A stretch of DNA of 64,000 nt, from contig JAEPDS010000010.1 in assembly GCA_016842065.1 (NCBI GenBank), positions 1 through 64,000 on the forward strand. The letters are read 5' to 3'. The notes under the pieces were generated by a model. The model saw nothing but the letters and a program-made list of their open reading frames with translations. It had not been told where the DNA came from and did not search any database. Made by a program: the position numbers and the translations under genes. This document shows, one piece after another, positions 9,037-17,179 of this stretch; positions within the stretch are counted from its first letter, which is position 1; each line of letters begins with the position of its first letter. Source of the stretch: Candidatus Thiodiazotropha sp. 'RUGA' (GTDB lineage Bacteria; Pseudomonadota; Gammaproteobacteria; Chromatiales; Chromatiaceae).

Positions 9037-10503
9037 TCAGTAGCCTCCGACAGCTAAACTCGCCAGTCGATAGAAGGGATCTGGATAGAAGAAGAGGACG
9101 ATGCAGGCGGTCGATGTGATGATCATCGCCAGCAGTATCGACTTCGGTGCTTCTCTGATCTCTGTGTAGTGTTCGCCACTTTCCGGTTTACTGAAGAATG
9201 CCCGGATCGGGATCGGCAGCAGATAGATGATGTTGAGCAGCGAGCTGATCATCAACACGGCAAGCAGTAACAGCTGAGTGGTTTCGACCGCACCCAGCGC
9301 CAGGTACCACTTACTCCACATGCCACCGAAAGGCGGCAGACCGATGATGCTCAGGGTACCGATAAAAAAAGCGGTAAAGGTGACGGGCATGGCACGTCCC
9401 AGTCCGTTCAGCTCGCTGACCTTCTTTTTATGCCAGGCGACAAAGATTGCACCGGCGGCAAAGAAGAGGGTGATCTTGGCAAAGGCATGCATCGCAATAT
9501 GCATCGAGGCGCCGATCAGACCCGCTTTGCTGGCCAGCATCGCCCCCAGAACGATGTAGCTCAATTGACTGACGGTGGAGTAGGCCAGTCGTGCCTTCAG
9601 GTTGTCCTTGGTCATCGCAACCATGGAGGCGAGCAGGATGGTGGCGGCGGCCATCCAGATCAGACCGCCGGTAACGTCATTGGAGAGAATGAAATCACTG
9701 CCAAAGATGTAGATCGTCACCTTGAGTATGGTGAAGACACCAGCCTTGACCACTGCGACCGCATGCAGCAGGGCGCTGACTGGTGTGGGTGCCACCATCG
9801 CCGCAGGTAACCAGCGGTGAAATGGCATCACAGCGGCTTTGCCGATACCGAACAGGAATAATGCATAAAGCAATCCGGCCCAGGCGGGATCGATATGGCC
9901 GGAGAGGATACCGCCAGCTTCGAAGTCGACACGGCCGGTCAGTGACCAGGTCACCAGTATGCCGAGCAGGAACAGGGCGATCGATGTGCCCAGTAGAATA
10001 CCGAGATAGACTCGTCCGCCCTGCTTCGCTTCCGGGGTACCGGCATGGGTGACCAGTGGATAGGTCGAGAGGGTCAGCAGTTCGTAGAACAGGAACAGGG
10101 TAAACAGATTAGCGGAGAAGGCGATACCCATGGTGGCGGCGATAGAGACCGCGAAGGCTGCGAAGAAGCGGGTCTGATTCTGCTCATTGTGGCCACGCAT
10201 GTAACCGATGGCATAGATCGAGGTGACCAGCCAGAGAATGCCGGCAATCAACGCAAACAGCATGCCCAACGCCTCGATCTTGAAGCCAATGGCAATCCCG
10301 GGTACCGGTTCGGTCAGGGTCAGAGCGAACGTCTCACCATCCATGAAACGGTTTGCCAGTATCACCACCAGCACGGCAATCATTGCCGAACAGAGCAGGG
10401 TCACCCCTTCCCTGACATCGGGGTTACGGCGGGTGATGATGATGCCTGCTGCTCCGGCCAGCGGCAGCAGCAGGATCGTCAGCAGCAATGTCTCGGCACT
10501 CAT
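9037..10503 (-). CDS. Second MrpD-like antiporter subunit
   Basis: A 488-residue polytopic protein of the Proton_antipo_M family (MrpD/NuoM/NuoN-like). Family signatures are visible: a Glu in LFLFYELLTLSTYPLV (about 135-150), KAAVMPFHRWLPAAM (about 225-240), and ARLAYSTVSQLSYI with a Lys-bearing helix before it. The start codon overlaps the stop of mrpD by four bases (ATGA). A second D-like subunit directly after mrpD departs from the textbook seven-gene Mrp operon. Confidence 0.9.
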   Translation of the reverse strand: MSAETLLLTILLLPLAGAAGIIITRRNPDVREGVTLLCSAMIAVLVVILANRFMDGETFALTLTEPVPGIAIGFKIEALGMLFALIAGILWLVTSIYAIGYMRGHNEQNQTRFFAAFAVSIAATMGIAFSANLFTLFLFYELLTLSTYPLVTHAGTPEAKQGGRVYLGILLGTSIALFLLGILVTWSLTGRVDFEAGGILSGHIDPAWAGLLYALFLFGIGKAAVMPFHRWLPAAMVAPTPVSALLHAVAVVKAGVFTILKVTIYIFGSDFILSNDVTGGLIWMAAATILLASMVAMTKDNLKARLAYSTVSQLSYIVLGAMLASKAGLIGASMHIAMHAFAKITLFFAAGAIFVAWHKKKVSELNGLGRAMPVTFTAFFIGTLSIIGLPPFGGMWSKWYLALGAVETTQLLLLAVLMISSLLNIIYLLPIPIRAFFSKPESGEHYTEIREAPKSILLAMIITSTACIVLFFYPDPFYRLASLAVGGY

Positions 10504-11975
10504 GGCTTCATCCCCCCGAGAATTGCGGCAGCTTGTTCAGCAACCCCCACCGTCAGGTCTGTGTCCAGGCCGAAATAGAGGTTGGCGAGCGCCAGGCCCC
10601 AGGTTGGCACGAGCAACATTAACGGCGCCTCGGTCACGACCTTGCCGTTATCGGTTACCGGTTTGAAATAGAGTGCTTCGATCAATTTGCCGACATAAAC
10701 AACGGCCAGCAGGGAACCGATCAGAATCACGGCAACCGGGATCCATGCGGACTGTTCCAGGGCTGCGGTCACCAGATACCACTTGCTGATAAATCCGGCG
10801 GTGCCCGGCACACCGACCAGACTCAGGCCACCGATGATAATCGCGCCGAATGTCCAGGGCATTGCCCGGCCAAGACCGTGAATCTGATCAAGACGGCATG
10901 AGTCGATGCGGTAGATGATGGCGCCAATGGCCATGAACAGCGCGCCTTTCATCAGCGCATGATTGAACAGATGTATCAGGGCCGCCATCAGACCGGTTGT
11001 GGAGGCAAAGCCGATCCCCAGAGCCATGTAACCGATTTGAGCCACACTGGAGTAGGCCAACAGTCGCTTGATGTTTTTCTGGTAGATGGCGTAGACCGAG
11101 GCAATGATCACGCCGGCCATGCCTGCAACGATAAACAGTTCGTCGGCGGGGGTGGCGATGGTGAAGGTCTGTGGGAAAATAGTGAACAGAATGCGCAGCA
11201 TCACATATACGGCGACTTTGGTGGCCGTTGCGGCAAGAAACACGGTAACCACTGTGGGTGCATAGGTGTAGGCGTTCGGCAGCCACAGGTGCAGAGGAAA
11301 CAGTGCCAGCTTCAGGGCGATACCGACCATGATGAAGGTGAAGCCGGTTATCACTGTGTTCAAGTGCAGCACGGTTGGCAGGATATTCGCCATATCCTGC
11401 ATGTTCAGGGTGCCGGTTTGGGAATAGAGCAGGCCCACCCCGATCAGATAGAAGGTGGCGCCAATGGTGCCCATGATCAGGTATTGGTAGGAGGAAGTGA
11501 ACGCCTGCCTGCTTCTACCAAGGCTGATCAGTGCATAGGAGGAGAGTGATGAGATCTCCAGGAAGACGAAGACATTGAAGATATCACCGGTCTGGGTAAT
11601 CCCGAGCAGGCCGGTCAGGCAGAGCAGCAGGGCGCTGTAAAAAGTCGGTATCTTCTCTTCCGGTATCTCCTGCTCCACACTGAGCAGTGCATAGGGCAGG
11701 GTGAGTGCGGCAATCACCGCCACAATCAGGGCGACAAAGGCATTCACCGCATCGATGCGGTATTCAATTCCCCAGGGTGGTGCCCAGCCGCCCAGTTCAT
11801 AACTGATAACTCCACCCTGAAGCACCGACCAGAGCTGCATTCCGGCAAACACGGCACAAACGATGGATACGACAAAGGAGGTTGCCCAAGGCAACCGGCC
11901 ACGGGGTAATACGGCCACCAGGGGTGCCGCAATCAGCGGTACGATGACCAGCAGCAGGCTTATATGATTTCCCAT
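10500..11975 (-). CDS. mrpD: Cation/proton antiporter subunit MrpD
   Basis: A 491-residue antiporter-like subunit, the usual partner following mrpC. Visible signatures are VFVFLEISSLSSYALIS (the Glu is the conserved ion-path residue of the family), KLALFPLHLWLPNAYTYAP and KRLLAYSSVAQIGYM. About 14 helices are expected. The ATG overlaps the mrpC stop by one base. It exchanges cytoplasmic Na+ (or K+) for H+ together with the other Mrp subunits in the inner membrane. Confidence 0.93.
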   Translation of the reverse strand: MGNHISLLLVIVPLIAAPLVAVLPRGRLPWATSFVVSIVCAVFAGMQLWSVLQGGVISYELGGWAPPWGIEYRIDAVNAFVALIVAVIAALTLPYALLSVEQEIPEEKIPTFYSALLLCLTGLLGITQTGDIFNVFVFLEISSLSSYALISLGRSRQAFTSSYQYLIMGTIGATFYLIGVGLLYSQTGTLNMQDMANILPTVLHLNTVITGFTFIMVGIALKLALFPLHLWLPNAYTYAPTVVTVFLAATATKVAVYVMLRILFTIFPQTFTIATPADELFIVAGMAGVIIASVYAIYQKNIKRLLAYSSVAQIGYMALGIGFASTTGLMAALIHLFNHALMKGALFMAIGAIIYRIDSCRLDQIHGLGRAMPWTFGAIIIGGLSLVGVPGTAGFISKWYLVTAALEQSAWIPVAVILIGSLLAVVYVGKLIEALYFKPVTDNGKVVTEAPLMLLVPTWGLALANLYFGLDTDLTVGVAEQAAAILGGMKP

Positions 11976-12331
11976 TACAGCGAGTGATCCAGATTATGAA
12001 TTTCATCTTCTTCGATGGTGCCGTAGGTCTCCTTGATACGCACCACCAAAGCCAGCGCCAGTGCCGTCGTCGCCACGCCAACCACGATGGCGGTGAGGAT
12101 CAGAACATGGGGTAGCGGGTTTGAATAGACTTTGACACCTTCAGCGATAATCGGCGCGGCACCTCCCTCCACCGTGCCCATGCTGATATAGAGGAAAAAA
12201 ACCGAAACCTGAAAGATATTCAGGCCGATGATCTTTTTAACCAGGTTGCCACGGCTGATCACCGTATAGAGCCCGACCATCATCAAGAAGATCACGACCC
12301 AGTAGTTATAGTGGCCGATAATGAATTCCAT
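11975..12331 (-). CDS. mrpC: Cation/proton antiporter subunit MrpC (NuoK-like)
   Basis: A 118-residue NuoK-like protein with three hydrophobic helices and the family segment ADPLPHVLILTAIVVGVA-like (here SNPLPHVLILTAIVVGVATT). The start overlaps the mrpB stop by one base. It is a membrane subunit of the Mrp complex between B and D, as in the standard order. Confidence 0.94.
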   Translation of the reverse strand: MEFIIGHYNYWVVIFLMMVGLYTVISRGNLVKKIIGLNIFQVSVFFLYISMGTVEGGAAPIIAEGVKVYSNPLPHVLILTAIVVGVATTALALALVVRIKETYGTIEEDEIHNLDHSL

Positions 12332-12750
12332 TACTCTCTGCCCCTGCCTGCGAAGGCAAAAAATAGAATCAACATGGCTGCTGCCACCGTAATGCCGACA
12401 CCCAGTTCGACCAGCAGGATACCCAGGTGCTGGCCAGCAATCTGATTGCTGCCCAGTATTGTGTAGTCGAGATAGTTGCCGCCTAAAAACAGAGACTCTA
12501 TACCGACCCCGGCATAGATCACCACGCCGAGTGATGCGAGGATCCGCAACCAGTGATGCGGGATAATCTTCTCCCCGCTTTCGAGTCCGAATACCAGGCT
12601 GTAGAGGATGATGGCCGCACTGAAGATAACCCCGGCCTGGAAGCCGCCGCCAGGTCCGAAATCCCCATGAAACTGCACATAGAGTGCAAACAGGATAATC
12701 AGCGGAATAAGGAACTTTGCTATGACATGGAGGATCAGATTAGGCTTCAT
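12331..12750 (-). CDS. mrpB: Cation/proton antiporter subunit MrpB
   Basis: A 139-residue MnhB/MrpB-family membrane protein; the conserved GPGGGFQAGVIFSAAIILY follows the first helix. The start is ATG 12750 (MKPNLILHVIAKFLIP), set by a GAGGAGG ribosome site inside the end of the previous gene, which it overlaps by 11 nt. In-frame codons upstream of this would encode a basic tail not found in the family. Confidence 0.93.
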   Translation of the reverse strand: MKPNLILHVIAKFLIPLIILFALYVQFHGDFGPGGGFQAGVIFSAAIILYSLVFGLESGEKIIPHHWLRILASLGVVIYAGVGIESLFLGGNYLDYTILGSNQIAGQHLGILLVELGVGITVAAAMLILFFAFAGRGRE

Positions 12751-13330
12751 CTTGCGCCTCCTCATCCTCTGTTTTGGGTGCCGATTTGGGGCGTTTGCCA
12801 CCGATCAGTAGCATTACCGCCACCGCAGCGGTGAAGATCACGGTGACTTCGCCCAGGGTGTCAAAGCCACGGTAACTTGCCAGCACCGCGGTTACGGTAT
12901 TTGGTACCCCGGTGTCGGGCAGCGAATTTTCAAGATAAAAACGCGCAACGTGTGTCTGTGACGGGGCGTCTGCGGAACCAAAGTTCGGTATGTCCCAAGT
13001 GCCGTATATCAGTGCCGAGCCGGTGACGATTACGACGATCAGCGGTAGCCAGGCGGTGTGAATTTTCGGCGCCTCGTCGTAGTAGGGCGCTTTCGATCGC
13101 TTGACCAGGGCCAGGGTCGTCAGCATTAATACAGTGGAGATACCCGCACCCACGGCGGCTTCGGTAAAGGCCACATCGGGCGCATCCATCACCACAAACA
13201 GACCGGCAGAGAGCAGGCTGAAGATGCCGAACAGCATGACGATCGCAAACAGATTGGTCATGCGCATGATCGCGACGGAGGTGGTTGCCAGAAAGGTGAG
13301 TAAAACGATATCGACTACAACATCAAACAT
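12740..13330 (-). CDS. DUF4040 / MbhD-MbhE-like subunit (MrpA C-terminal equivalent)
   Basis: A 196-residue membrane protein corresponding to the C-terminal part of MrpA. Residues 1-85 form an MbhD/DUF4040 module (MDAPDVAFTEAAVGAGISTVL). Residues 90-185 form an MbhE-like module with SLPDTGVPNTVTAVLASYRG and FDTLGEVTVIFTAAVAV. In classical Mrp operons these modules are fused behind the large MrpA antiporter domain. Here they stand alone and the large A-like subunit must be one of the downstream NuoL/M/N-type genes. The last 15 residues are very acidic. Confidence 0.88.
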   Translation of the reverse strand: MFDVVVDIVLLTFLATTSVAIMRMTNLFAIVMLFGIFSLLSAGLFVVMDAPDVAFTEAAVGAGISTVLMLTTLALVKRSKAPYYDEAPKIHTAWLPLIVVIVTGSALIYGTWDIPNFGSADAPSQTHVARFYLENSLPDTGVPNTVTAVLASYRGFDTLGEVTVIFTAAVAVMLLIGGKRPKSAPKTEDEEAQDEA

Positions 13331-13351
13331 GATTTTTCACTCCCCCTCTGC

Positions 13352-13654
13352 CTATTTCTGATCAAGCTTGGGCTTGAGACCGCTGTGCTGTGCGGCGTAT
13401 GCCAACGCATGTGAAGCAGTCGGGCTGGTAAAAAAGAGGAACACGAAGATCATGGCCAGTTTAAAGGCCGCAATACTCCAGCCGGCCTGTAGAGCGAGAC
13501 CCAGCAGAATCATCAAGGCACTCAGGGTATCGGTTATTCCGATCGCATGCAGGCGGGTATAGAAGTCGGGGAAACGGTGGATACCGATTCCGCCGACGAT
13601 GCCGAGCGCAGCGCCAACCAATAGAAGGATCGAACTGAGAATATCGATAATCAC
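13352..13654 (-). CDS. mrpG: Cation/proton antiporter subunit MrpG
   Basis: A 100-residue MnhG/MrpG-family protein with three helices and the family signature GGIGIHRFPDFYTRLHAIGITDTL-like region near residues 20-43. It overlaps mrpF by four bases and precedes the DUF4040 gene by 21 nt. Confidence 0.94.
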   Translation of the reverse strand: MIIDILSSILLLVGAALGIVGGIGIHRFPDFYTRLHAIGITDTLSALMILLGLALQAGWSIAAFKLAMIFVFLFFTSPTASHALAYAAQHSGLKPKLDQK

Positions 13655-13950
13655 TTCGGTTCTCCCTCTTTCACATCGCCATCGTAGTTGTCGGAGGTGT
13701 GAAAATTCCCATGTTCGACCAGCTTGAGGGCGGCGACGACGCCAATGAAATTGATCAGTGCGTAGACCAGGGCAATATCCAGTACATCGGTTCTGCCGGA
13801 TAGAAAAGCGAATACCGCAATCAACAGCACCGTTTTGGTGCCATGCATGTTGACCGCGGCAATACGGTCATAGGTCGTCGGCCCTGAGAGAGCACGCGCG
13901 AGGGCCAATCCCATGGTGACCAGGATTGCCAGTGAAGCTGCAATATACAT
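13651..13950 (-). CDS. mrpF: Cation/proton antiporter subunit MrpF
   Basis: A 99-residue MnhF/MrpF-family protein: three helices, with the family motif GPTTYDRIAAVNMHGTKTV near residues 17-35. The C-terminal tail is short and charged. Its ATG overlaps the mrpE stop (TAATG). Confidence 0.94.
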   Translation of the reverse strand: MYIAASLAILVTMGLALARALSGPTTYDRIAAVNMHGTKTVLLIAVFAFLSGRTDVLDIALVYALINFIGVVAALKLVEHGNFHTSDNYDGDVKEGEPK

Positions 13951-14426
13951 TATTCTTTGAAAACCCGCTTGGTAATCTCTTTCGACATGGTGCCGGTGGC
14001 CAGGTCGTCGGCCACCTCCTTGCTGAGCGCATGCACAGTGAGGCTATCTTCCGATAGCTTAATCGTGACCGTTCCTGGGGTCAGGGTAATGGAATTGGCA
14101 TAAATCACAGCCCCAAGGTCGGTTAGTTGCGACCGAGGGATCTCAATCATCTGTGGACTGATCGGTGTCTTTTCCCAGCTTAGGATCCGTTTGATCACGT
14201 CGATATTAGCTTTGATGATCTCGCCGAACAGATAGGAGTAATAGATGGGGAATTTTAACGAGAGATGCAGTGGATAGCTCTCGTGGTCGATGATATTCAT
14301 ACGGTGGGATAGGAATGCCGTGAGCAAAACCGAAACCGCCCCCAGGGCAAGGAGCAGGGGTTCGAAATGTCCGGATAAGGCGATCCAGAACAGAACCAGT
14401 AGTAAGACAAAGCTAATATATCGCAT
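13950..14426 (-). CDS. mrpE: Cation/proton antiporter subunit MrpE
   Basis: A 158-residue MnhE/MrpE protein, first gene of the ten-gene minus-strand operon. The N-terminus (MRYISFVLLLVLFWIALSG) is typical of the family, so ATG 14426 is secure. Later signatures include ANSITLTPGTVTIKLSEDSL. The codon lies 9 nt from the end of a MITE (14436), so the leader and any promoter must lie within or beyond that element. The ribosome site is poor (no purine-rich core in ACCATCGAA). Confidence 0.94.
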   Translation of the reverse strand: MRYISFVLLLVLFWIALSGHFEPLLLALGAVSVLLTAFLSHRMNIIDHESYPLHLSLKFPIYYSYLFGEIIKANIDVIKRILSWEKTPISPQMIEIPRSQLTDLGAVIYANSITLTPGTVTIKLSEDSLTVHALSKEVADDLATGTMSKEITKRVFKE

Positions 14427-14435
14427 TTCGATGGT

Positions 14436-14706
14436 CTAGGGCCTGTTAACACGAATCCAATCGGCCCTGCTGGGACTATTTTTTCGTCCAGCAAGGCAGA
14501 ATGAGTGTTGTGTAGTTATTCTACATGAGCGAATGATAACGCCGCTGGGCGGAAAAATAGCCCCAGCCCTCCGGGTTGCACCTGAAAAAGCGCCACTCGG
14601 CGTTGCTCGTCGTTCATTTGGAATCACCAAACCTCTCTCCTCGCGCCTTGATTGGCGCTTTTTCAGGCACAACAGGGCCAATTGGACTCGTGTTAACAGG
14701 CCCTAG
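14436..14706. mobile_element. Complete MITE, family 1, 37-bp terminal inverted repeats
   Basis: Both ends begin with CTAGGGCCTGTTAACACGA. The 37-bp terminal repeats (14436-14472 and 14670-14706) differ at 3 positions. The 271-bp body has no credible coding frame, contains further hairpins (for example GCTGGGAC with GTCCAGC near 14469-14493), and is bounded by CTAG, suggesting a CTAG or TA target. Other copies or fragments are at 1-90, 53101-53211 and, as a lone end, near 45874-45895. No transposase that could move it is in the window. Confidence 0.85.
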
Positions 14707-15070
14707 GTTGATTCGTGTTTTTAAATGACCCGCGTATCTGGACAGATTATCGCATGATTCATGCTTCTGTTCCCGCGCGATCGTGAACCCGCCTGTTTGA
14801 GAGTTTTACGGCGATTACCCGTTTGAGATGATATGACAGTGATGGGTGAAAATCCAGCTGAGGTGACACTTCACCACCCCCCATTATTGACAACTTTTCC
14901 GCATGATGAGGCCGTCAGGCCAGGGTTTGCCAATGAGAGAGGATTATTGTCAACAATGCCGTATGCTGATCTGCTGGAGGCTGCCTGGGTAAGCTGATGC
15001 TTTTGGTTGGGGTGCTATATATAATAGGAGTTCTTCTCGACGGCGGCATCGGAATCCCCTGGTGATTTCT
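14707..15070. other. Intergenic region between MITE and HD-GYP gene
   Basis: No convincing gene is seen. The stretch lies downstream of the HD-GYP gene and upstream of the antiporter operon, so the original promoter of the antiporter operon may be here, now separated from mrpE by the MITE. Confidence 0.4.
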
Positions 15071-16291
15071 TCATACGGAAACGGCCAGGTTCAGGCACGC
15101 TTCCGGCTCCGTCTTCACAAGTTCGACCAGATCGGCATCCAGCTGACCTGATGCAGCCATTTCACCGATCACCTCAAGTATTCTAGTCAGTGCCATCGCT
15201 GCCCGATAAGGACGATCCTGGGCGAGTGCCTGAAAGACGTCGGCCACGGCGATGATCCTGGCCTCCCGGGTCAACTCCTCGCCAGTTCGACGAAAGGGGT
15301 ATCCCTGTCCGTTCGGTGCTTCATGATGGTAGGCAGCCCATAGGGCGATATCCTCGATCCCCTCGATCTCACGCAGTACCTGGTAGGTCTCAAAACTGTG
15401 CCGGTGGAGTAACAGCTTGTCGTCGGCGTCCAACGGTCCAGGTTTGTCCAGGACCTGATCCGGCACCCTTAGCTTGCCCAGATCATGCAGCAGACCGGCA
15501 ACTTCGATGCGCTCGCAGGTATCGAAAGCCAAACTTGAGCGCTCGGCCAGGTGGCGTGCCAGGCGTGAAACTCCAACGGAGTGTTCGAAGGTGAAGTGGC
15601 TCTTGGCATCGACGATGGTGGCAAATATGCGTGCCAGCTGCTTCAGTTTTTCGAATGAGACCGGCTGCGGGGTTGTGAATCGTTCCATGTCGAAGAGGAA
15701 ACGCTGCAGGTGGGGAGGCTCCAGCATCATCCAAAACGCCTCGGAGTTTGAGACCTGCATAAAAAGATCCACCAGATCCGGACTGAACAGGTTTCCGGCA
15801 TACGCCTGAATCGCCTTACGGATATTTCCGGTCTGTTGAAGCAGATCCTTGCCATAGTGGACCGCAGATAGGGCATCGACCCGGTCCACCATGAAGATCA
15901 TGTTGGCGTTACGTGCGATTTCAGGATCCACATCGCTCTCCACCAGGGACTCCCAAGGTGTATGGTGGTAGCGCACGACCTGGGCGTAATCGTGAAAATA
16001 GGAGAAGCTCTCAAGCAGGGTCGCGCCGATTGCGGAGTGGGCATCGGCCCCCTCCCAAACCATCTCCTCAACCAGGTGTGTATGTTCCTCTGTGGAAGAG
16101 ACACCGCAGTCATGCAGCATGCCGATGTGGAACAGGCGCTCGCGAGCCTGCTTGTCCATACCCATCATCTCGGCACACTTGAATGCCATGTATCCGACCC
16201 GCTTGCCATGGGCGGTTTCGTCGACCCCAACCAGGTCCAGAGCATCGGCCAGGGCATAGACGACCTGACGCAAATCGATTGAAACAGTCAC
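15071..16291 (-). CDS. Tandem HD-domain / HD-GYP c-di-GMP phosphodiesterase
   Basis: A soluble 406-residue protein with two HD domains. The first (about 25-170) has HGKRVGYMAF, MLHDCG (His60-Asp61) and YHHTPWE but no GYP. The second (about 225-395) is a full HD-GYP: EHSVGV, LLHDLGK (His269-Asp270), HSFETYQVL, YHHEAPNGQGYPF (GYP 330-332) and ADVFQALAQDRPYR. HD-GYP domains hydrolyse c-di-GMP to pGpG or GMP at a metal centre. No sensory or receiver domain is attached, so the degenerate first HD domain may regulate the second. It is monocistronic. Confidence 0.9.
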   Translation of the reverse strand: MTVSIDLRQVVYALADALDLVGVDETAHGKRVGYMAFKCAEMMGMDKQARERLFHIGMLHDCGVSSTEEHTHLVEEMVWEGADAHSAIGATLLESFSYFHDYAQVVRYHHTPWESLVESDVDPEIARNANMIFMVDRVDALSAVHYGKDLLQQTGNIRKAIQAYAGNLFSPDLVDLFMQVSNSEAFWMMLEPPHLQRFLFDMERFTTPQPVSFEKLKQLARIFATIVDAKSHFTFEHSVGVSRLARHLAERSSLAFDTCERIEVAGLLHDLGKLRVPDQVLDKPGPLDADDKLLLHRHSFETYQVLREIEGIEDIALWAAYHHEAPNGQGYPFRRTGEELTREARIIAVADVFQALAQDRPYRAAMALTRILEVIGEMAASGQLDADLVELVKTEPEACLNLAVSV

Positions 16292-16922
16292 AATGATAGA
16301 TCCCCCCTATGTGAGCAGGGTAGCGTCAAGAACCTATATCTCTTTAATTGTGTGTGGTTATTATTTGACGACGATAGCATTTTCTTATGCGTCGCCAGCC
16401 ATTGAAACTTCTGAAATGACTCGGTTGGAATTGATCGGCAGCTAGGCTAAGATTATGTTTTTAAGAATAAAATTCAGCACAATCACCGTTTTGAGGGCTC
16501 TGTGAAAGCGACATAGTAGAACCCCCGAACTCAGCAACCGTCCCCATTACACAGTATTTGATATCTCCGCTGGGATATGACGAGACGTCGACAAGGAAAG
16601 GGAATTCTATTGCGTTATGCAAAATAACTGTGGCGTTGGTATTAATTCGGCATTCGTTTGTGCAGGGGTAAACTGGCCGTACTCGGGTTCTGATTTCAGT
16701 AAGGCCGTAGTCAATCAAACAAGCAATTGCCCAACCGGCCTATGACAAGCAACGCTTTTGTCGCAGCCGATTTAAGTGATTTGGGTAGATCAATCTGCAG
16801 TTTGTGGAAAACGATTGAGCAGGCAAACTGAAAGCCAATCACTGAAAGAGACTCACAGCACTGAGATCAGTAGGATTTGTTGCTTTAACTCCTATGTGTG
16901 TGCTTTTTTAAGCCAGCAGATA
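16292..16922. other. Intergenic region, at most a doubtful small frame
   Basis: An 85-codon minus-strand frame (16461-16718) is open, but it has no clear ribosome site or recognisable relative. Its C-terminal half (VDVSSYPSGDIKYCVMG) could be a remnant of an exported protein. Nothing else is recognised in this 630-nt stretch. Confidence 0.35.
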
Positions 16923-17171
16923 CTATTTGCACTTGATGCTTTTACATAATTTGATGCCTTTTTTTCTCTGCGCCTGAATGACTTTAAGGTTTCTTTTCAA
17001 GCGCTTGCGATTTTGTGGATTCTGTTCCTGATCAATCCTGTCTTTCAATGCCAGCTTCTGTTGTTTGAGTTTTTTCAGTAAGGTGCGAATCTTGTCGCGT
17101 TTTCGTATCTGCTTTTGACGCTCCATGTCAAGCAGCAGGCCAAATTTTTCGATGAGTTTTTCACTGGTCAT
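16923..17171 (-). CDS. Small basic coiled-coil protein beside Na/Pi cotransporter
   Basis: An 82-residue, very Lys/Arg/Gln-rich protein predicted to be almost wholly helical, with heptad-like spacing over residues 15-70 and a CKSIKCK end. It begins 8 nt after the stop of the Na/Pi cotransporter gene, so it is cotranscribed with it. I do not recognise a family. A cytoplasmic role linked to phosphate transport is suggested only by position; it could instead bind nucleic acid or polyphosphate, given its charge. Confidence 0.6.
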   Translation of the reverse strand: MTSEKLIEKFGLLLDMERQKQIRKRDKIRTLLKKLKQQKLALKDRIDQEQNPQNRKRLKRNLKVIQAQRKKGIKLCKSIKCK

Positions 17172-17179
17172 GGCGTTAC

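Noticed and set aside
7067-10666. Long open frames on the plus strand opposite the antiporter operon
   Set aside because: They are antisense to well-recognised Mrp subunits and their proteins are hydrophilic, His/Gln-rich shadows of membrane helices.
7079-14426. Reading the antiporter operon as a DAB inorganic-carbon pump, complex I or membrane-bound hydrogenase
   Set aside because: There is no DabA, no NuoB/C/D/I or hydrogenase gene, while mrpB, C, E, F and G are all present.
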